From Plantibacter sp. ME-Dv--P-122b (GTDB lineage Bacteria > Actinomycetota > Actinomycetes > Actinomycetales > Microbacteriaceae): a DNA stretch of 64,000 bases. Below the pieces are notes generated by a model. The model saw only the letters and a list, made by a program, of their open reading frames with translations. It did not search any database and was not told the DNA's origin. Of the stretch, positions 61,851 through 64,000 are shown one piece after another. The DNA is taken from assembly GCF_030209375.1 (NCBI RefSeq), contig NZ_JARVSC010000002.1, forward strand, positions 1 to 64,000. The letters run 5' to 3'. The position numbers and the translations under genes were made by a program. The number at the start of each line of letters is the position of its first letter. Positions within the stretch are counted from its first letter, which is position 1.

Positions 61851-63124
61851 CCGCGTTGCCAGAGGACGCGCCCCTGACCAGGCGACAGGCTCGAGCGAGC
61901 CAGCAGCCGTCGACGTCCGCTGACGAAGCGACGCCGGACGCGGTTGCACCACGGACACGACGCGCGTCGACATCCGAACCCGTCGCCGGGGGAGCGATCC
62001 CCGAGCAGGCCACGTCGCGCGACGAGAGCGCTCCAGCGGCTGCGTCTACGCCGCCCGCTCCATCATCGAGCGCTCCGGCATCCGGCGCACCTGCTCCGGC
62101 CCCGACCGGCGGACTCACACGCCGTCAGTTGCGGGAACTCGAGCGCACCGGCTCGATCGAGCAGGTGGCCTCCCCGGCAGCGCCGGTCGCACCGCCGGTC
62201 GAGCAGCCGGTCCCCTCGGTCGCCCTGCCGCCGCGGACGCCCGATCAGGTGGTCGCTCCGCCCCAGAAGCAGAACAAGGCCGCCCGCCAGCAGGCCGCGA
62301 AGCTCGCGCAGCAGGAAGCGGACGCCAAGGCTGCCGCTGCAGCCGAGCAGGAACGACGCGAAGCCGAGGCCGCCAAGCAGGCCGAGCAGCGCCAGGCCGC
62401 AGAACGCAAGGCCGCAGAACAGCAGGCCGCTGAACGCAAGGCGGCTGAACGCAAGGCCGCCGAGCGAGCCGCCGCCGACGAGCGCGCAGCCAAGGCCCGG
62501 TCCGCCGAGGCGCCGACGCCTCCCGTGACCCCCGCCGCTGCGGCGCCGGTGGCCACCGGTTCGCTCTTCGACGTCTCGGACCGCGACGACATCTCCGAGG
62601 ACCCTGCTTCGACCCTGTCGAAGGGGTTCGGGCGCGACTCCATGCTCGTGGCGGCACTCGAAGCCGAGAAGGCGTCGCAGGCCGACAACGAGGTCGCGTT
62701 CGAAGACCTCCTCGGAAGCGGCATGACCAGCACGGGGCAGATCACCACGAGCTCGCTCATCATCCCCGTCGCTCCGGCACAGGCGGAGGCGGGCGCCACA
62801 TCCAACTCCACGGGCGAGATCCTCATCACCGGAACCATCGATCTGCCCCGCGGACTGGGTTCCGCCGGTCAAGACCCGAACCACTTCGACGGTGCAGGGA
62901 TCGACCGACTCATCGAGGGCGACGAGCTGCCGGCCTCGGTCACGGCAGCGTCCCCGGTCGCGGCCAGCCGCGCGGTCAGCAGCCACGGCTCCACCCGCGA
63001 CGTCGTACCGGCCACCACCAACCAGAGCAACAAGCTGCTGATGACCCTCGCGATCGCCGCCGCGGTGCTCGCCGCCGGCGTGATCGCGGTGCTCATCATC
63101 GGTTTCTTCGGCGGAGCGTTCTAG
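61847..63124 (+). CDS. Ala/Glu/Lys-rich protein with C-terminal membrane anchor
   Basis: I do not recognise a named family. The 425-residue protein has two copies of a basic motif, LTRRQAR (about 10-16) and [13 protein letters not shown] (about 90-102), a long Pro/Ala/Ser-rich region, and a coiled-coil-like Ala/Glu/Lys-rich block (about 145-215) with repeated AERKAA. A single transmembrane helix lies at the extreme C-terminus (about 397-420, [20 protein letters not shown]). The anchor should leave the bulk in the cytoplasm. It is co-translated with nadD and lies before rsfS. Confidence 0.75.
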   Translation: MTALPEDAPLTRRQARASQQPSTSADEATPDAVAPRTRRASTSEPVAGGAIPEQATSRDESAPAAASTPPAPSSSAPASGAPAPAPTGGLTRRQLRELERTGSIEQVASPAAPVAPPVEQPVPSVALPPRTPDQVVAPPQKQNKAARQQAAKLAQQEADAKAAAAAEQERREAEAAKQAEQRQAAERKAAEQQAAERKAAERKAAERAAADERAAKARSAEAPTPPVTPAAAAPVATGSLFDVSDRDDISEDPASTLSKGFGRDSMLVAALEAEKASQADNEVAFEDLLGSGMTSTGQITTSSLIIPVAPAQAEAGATSNSTGEILITGTIDLPRGLGSAGQDPNHFDGAGIDRLIEGDELPASVTAASPVAASRAVSSHGSTRDVVPATTNQSNKLLMTLAIAAAVLAAGVIAVLIIGFFGGAF

Positions 63125-63179
63125 CCCTGCCGGCATTCATCCGATCGCTCATCATGCGATCGCCAGAGGAGTACACCAC

Positions 63180-63557
63180 ATGACCCTGTCCGACACCACA
63201 CTGGACGCCGTCCAGCTCGCAGCGACCGCAGCAGAGTCCAAGGGCGGCGAGGATCTCGTCGCGCTCGACGTCTCCGGTCCGTTGCCGTTCGTCGACGCCT
63301 TCCTCCTCGTCACCGGTCGGAGTGAGCGCAACGTCGTCGCGATCGCCGGCGAGGTCGAGGACCGCCTGAACGCGAGCGGCGTGAAGACCCTTCGACGTGA
63401 GGGCAAGTCCGAGGGGCGGTGGATCCTGCTCGACTTCGGCGAGGTCGTCGTCCACGTGTTCCACGAGGAGGAGCGGATGTACTACTCGCTGGAGCGTCTG
63501 TGGAAGGACTGCCCGGTGATTCCGCTGGTCTCGTCCGCACCGCAGCCCGCGAACTGA
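63180..63557 (+). CDS. rsfS: ribosome silencing factor
   Basis: RsfS binds L14 and blocks subunit joining when nutrients are scarce. The 125-residue protein has the family motifs DVSGPLPFVDAFLLVTGRS, VEDRLNASGVKTLRREGK and ILLDFGEVVVHVFHEEERMYY. GAGGAG precedes the ATG. It follows the membrane protein by 55 nt and is probably co-transcribed with the nadD operon, a common arrangement. Confidence 0.96.
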   Translation: MTLSDTTLDAVQLAATAAESKGGEDLVALDVSGPLPFVDAFLLVTGRSERNVVAIAGEVEDRLNASGVKTLRREGKSEGRWILLDFGEVVVHVFHEEERMYYSLERLWKDCPVIPLVSSAPQPAN

Positions 63558-63618
63558 CCATCCCGTCGGTGCCGAGCACCGAAAGTGGTCACAACCGCTC
63601 TCAAGATGTAGTAACCTA

Positions 63619-63661
63619 TTCAAGTTGCTTCCGCTGAAACAGCAGGGGCAAGCAAGTTGAA
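63619..63661 (+). other. AT-rich hairpin just upstream of tRNA-Ala
   Basis: TTCAAGTTGCTT (63619-63630) pairs with AAGCAAGTTGAA (63650-63661) at 11 of 12 positions, with an inner GCTG-AAA-CAGC hairpin. The mature tRNA starts 3 nt later. TAACCT at 63612-63617 may be the -10. The composition is noticeably less GC-rich than its surroundings. Confidence 0.55.
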
Positions 63662-63664
63662 TAC

Positions 63665-63737
63665 GGGTCTGTGGCGCAGCTGGTAGCGCACCTGCATGGC
63701 ATGCAGGGGGTCAGGGGTTCGAGTCCCCTCAGATCCA
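63665..63737 (+). tRNA. tRNA-Ala (anticodon GGC)
   Basis: A 73-nt cloverleaf: acceptor GGGTCTG with CAGATCC, D-arm GCGCAGCTGGTAGCGC, anticodon stem CCTGC with GCAGG around ATGGCAT giving GGC, T-arm AGGGGTTCGAGTCCCCT. Discriminator A. CCA is not encoded (CCC follows). Confidence 0.96.
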
Positions 63738-63747
63738 CCCGAACACC

Positions 63748-63787
63748 AAGAAGTCCCCGTCAGCCGAACAGCTGACGGGGACTTCTT
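63748..63787. terminator. terminator between tRNA-Ala and the aldo/keto reductase gene
   Basis: A perfect 17-bp stem (63748-63764 with 63771-63787) with a CGAACA loop, 10 nt after the tRNA. It is symmetrical and lies between convergent units. Confidence 0.85.
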
Positions 63788-63808
63788 CGTTGGGGTGGGA
63801 CCCTGAGG

Positions 63809-64000
<192 letters not shown>

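Overview
The window is a 64-kb, very GC-rich chromosomal segment with high third-position GC, many GTG starts and many 4-nt ATGA/GTGA gene overlaps. It is ordinary housekeeping chromosome from an actinobacterium. The order pepN - Rv2466c-like DsbA - rpiB - nei ... tRNA-Gly/tRNA-Pro - tig - clpP1P2 - clpX ... valS ... ileS - folC - ndk - VKOR - rne - rplU - rpmA - obg - proB - proA - nadD - rsfS - tRNA-Ala, together with the SCO4848-type small membrane protein, suggests the family Microbacteriaceae. That placement rests on gene order I recognise, not on a database search. I see no prophage, integrase, CRISPR array, rRNA or transposase.

Layout. 1-4.9 kb: tRNA-Arg, a divergent SCO4848-like/orn pair, tRNA-His, a zinc metalloprotease, nadE, two small hypothetical genes, a solitary ssb and a lipoprotein. 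4.9-12 kb: amino-acid permease, ettA, two convergent acyl-CoA thioesterases, a hypothetical gene and a KstD-like flavoprotein. 12-15.6 kb: mscS coupled to a truncated haemoglobin, and a NarL-type two-component pair whose kinase is preceded by a 16-codon upstream ORF. 15.7-25.8 kb: pepN, a mycothiol-type DsbA protein, rpiB, nei, an amidohydrolase, a second two-component pair, dps and a gamma carbonic anhydrase. 25.9-27.7 kb: the one accessory-looking block, a DUF222/HNH endonuclease gene between two arrays of tandem repeats whose shared core points in opposite directions. 27.8-35 kb: tRNA-Gly, tRNA-Pro, tig, the Clp protease genes and an M3 peptidase. 35-38.5 kb: the valS-GNAT-hypothetical operon. 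38.6-46.8 kb: an O-antigen-type acyltransferase and a four-gene oligopeptide ABC operon divergent from a TetR regulator. 46.8-64 kb: a T-box controlled ileS-folC-DUF4233-ndk run, VKOR, rne, rplU-rpmA-obg-proB, proA, a nadD operon, rsfS, tRNA-Ala and the end of an aldo/keto reductase.

Gene expression. Two start signals coexist. Many genes have Shine-Dalgarno sequences. At least fourteen others, on both strands, carry a TANNNT hexamer ending 6-7 nt before the start codon, the geometry of leaderless transcription. Most terminators are long, near-perfect GC hairpins with almost no U-tract. The ileS leader shows T-box features, and its Shine-Dalgarno sequence is complementary to an upstream segment, which points to translational control.

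The observations I rank highest are the HNH gene framed by oppositely oriented repeats, the leaderless serine-rich upstream ORF coupled to a sensor kinase, the uniform leaderless promoters and the translational T-box. Nothing here is clearly a new multi-gene defence or mobile system.
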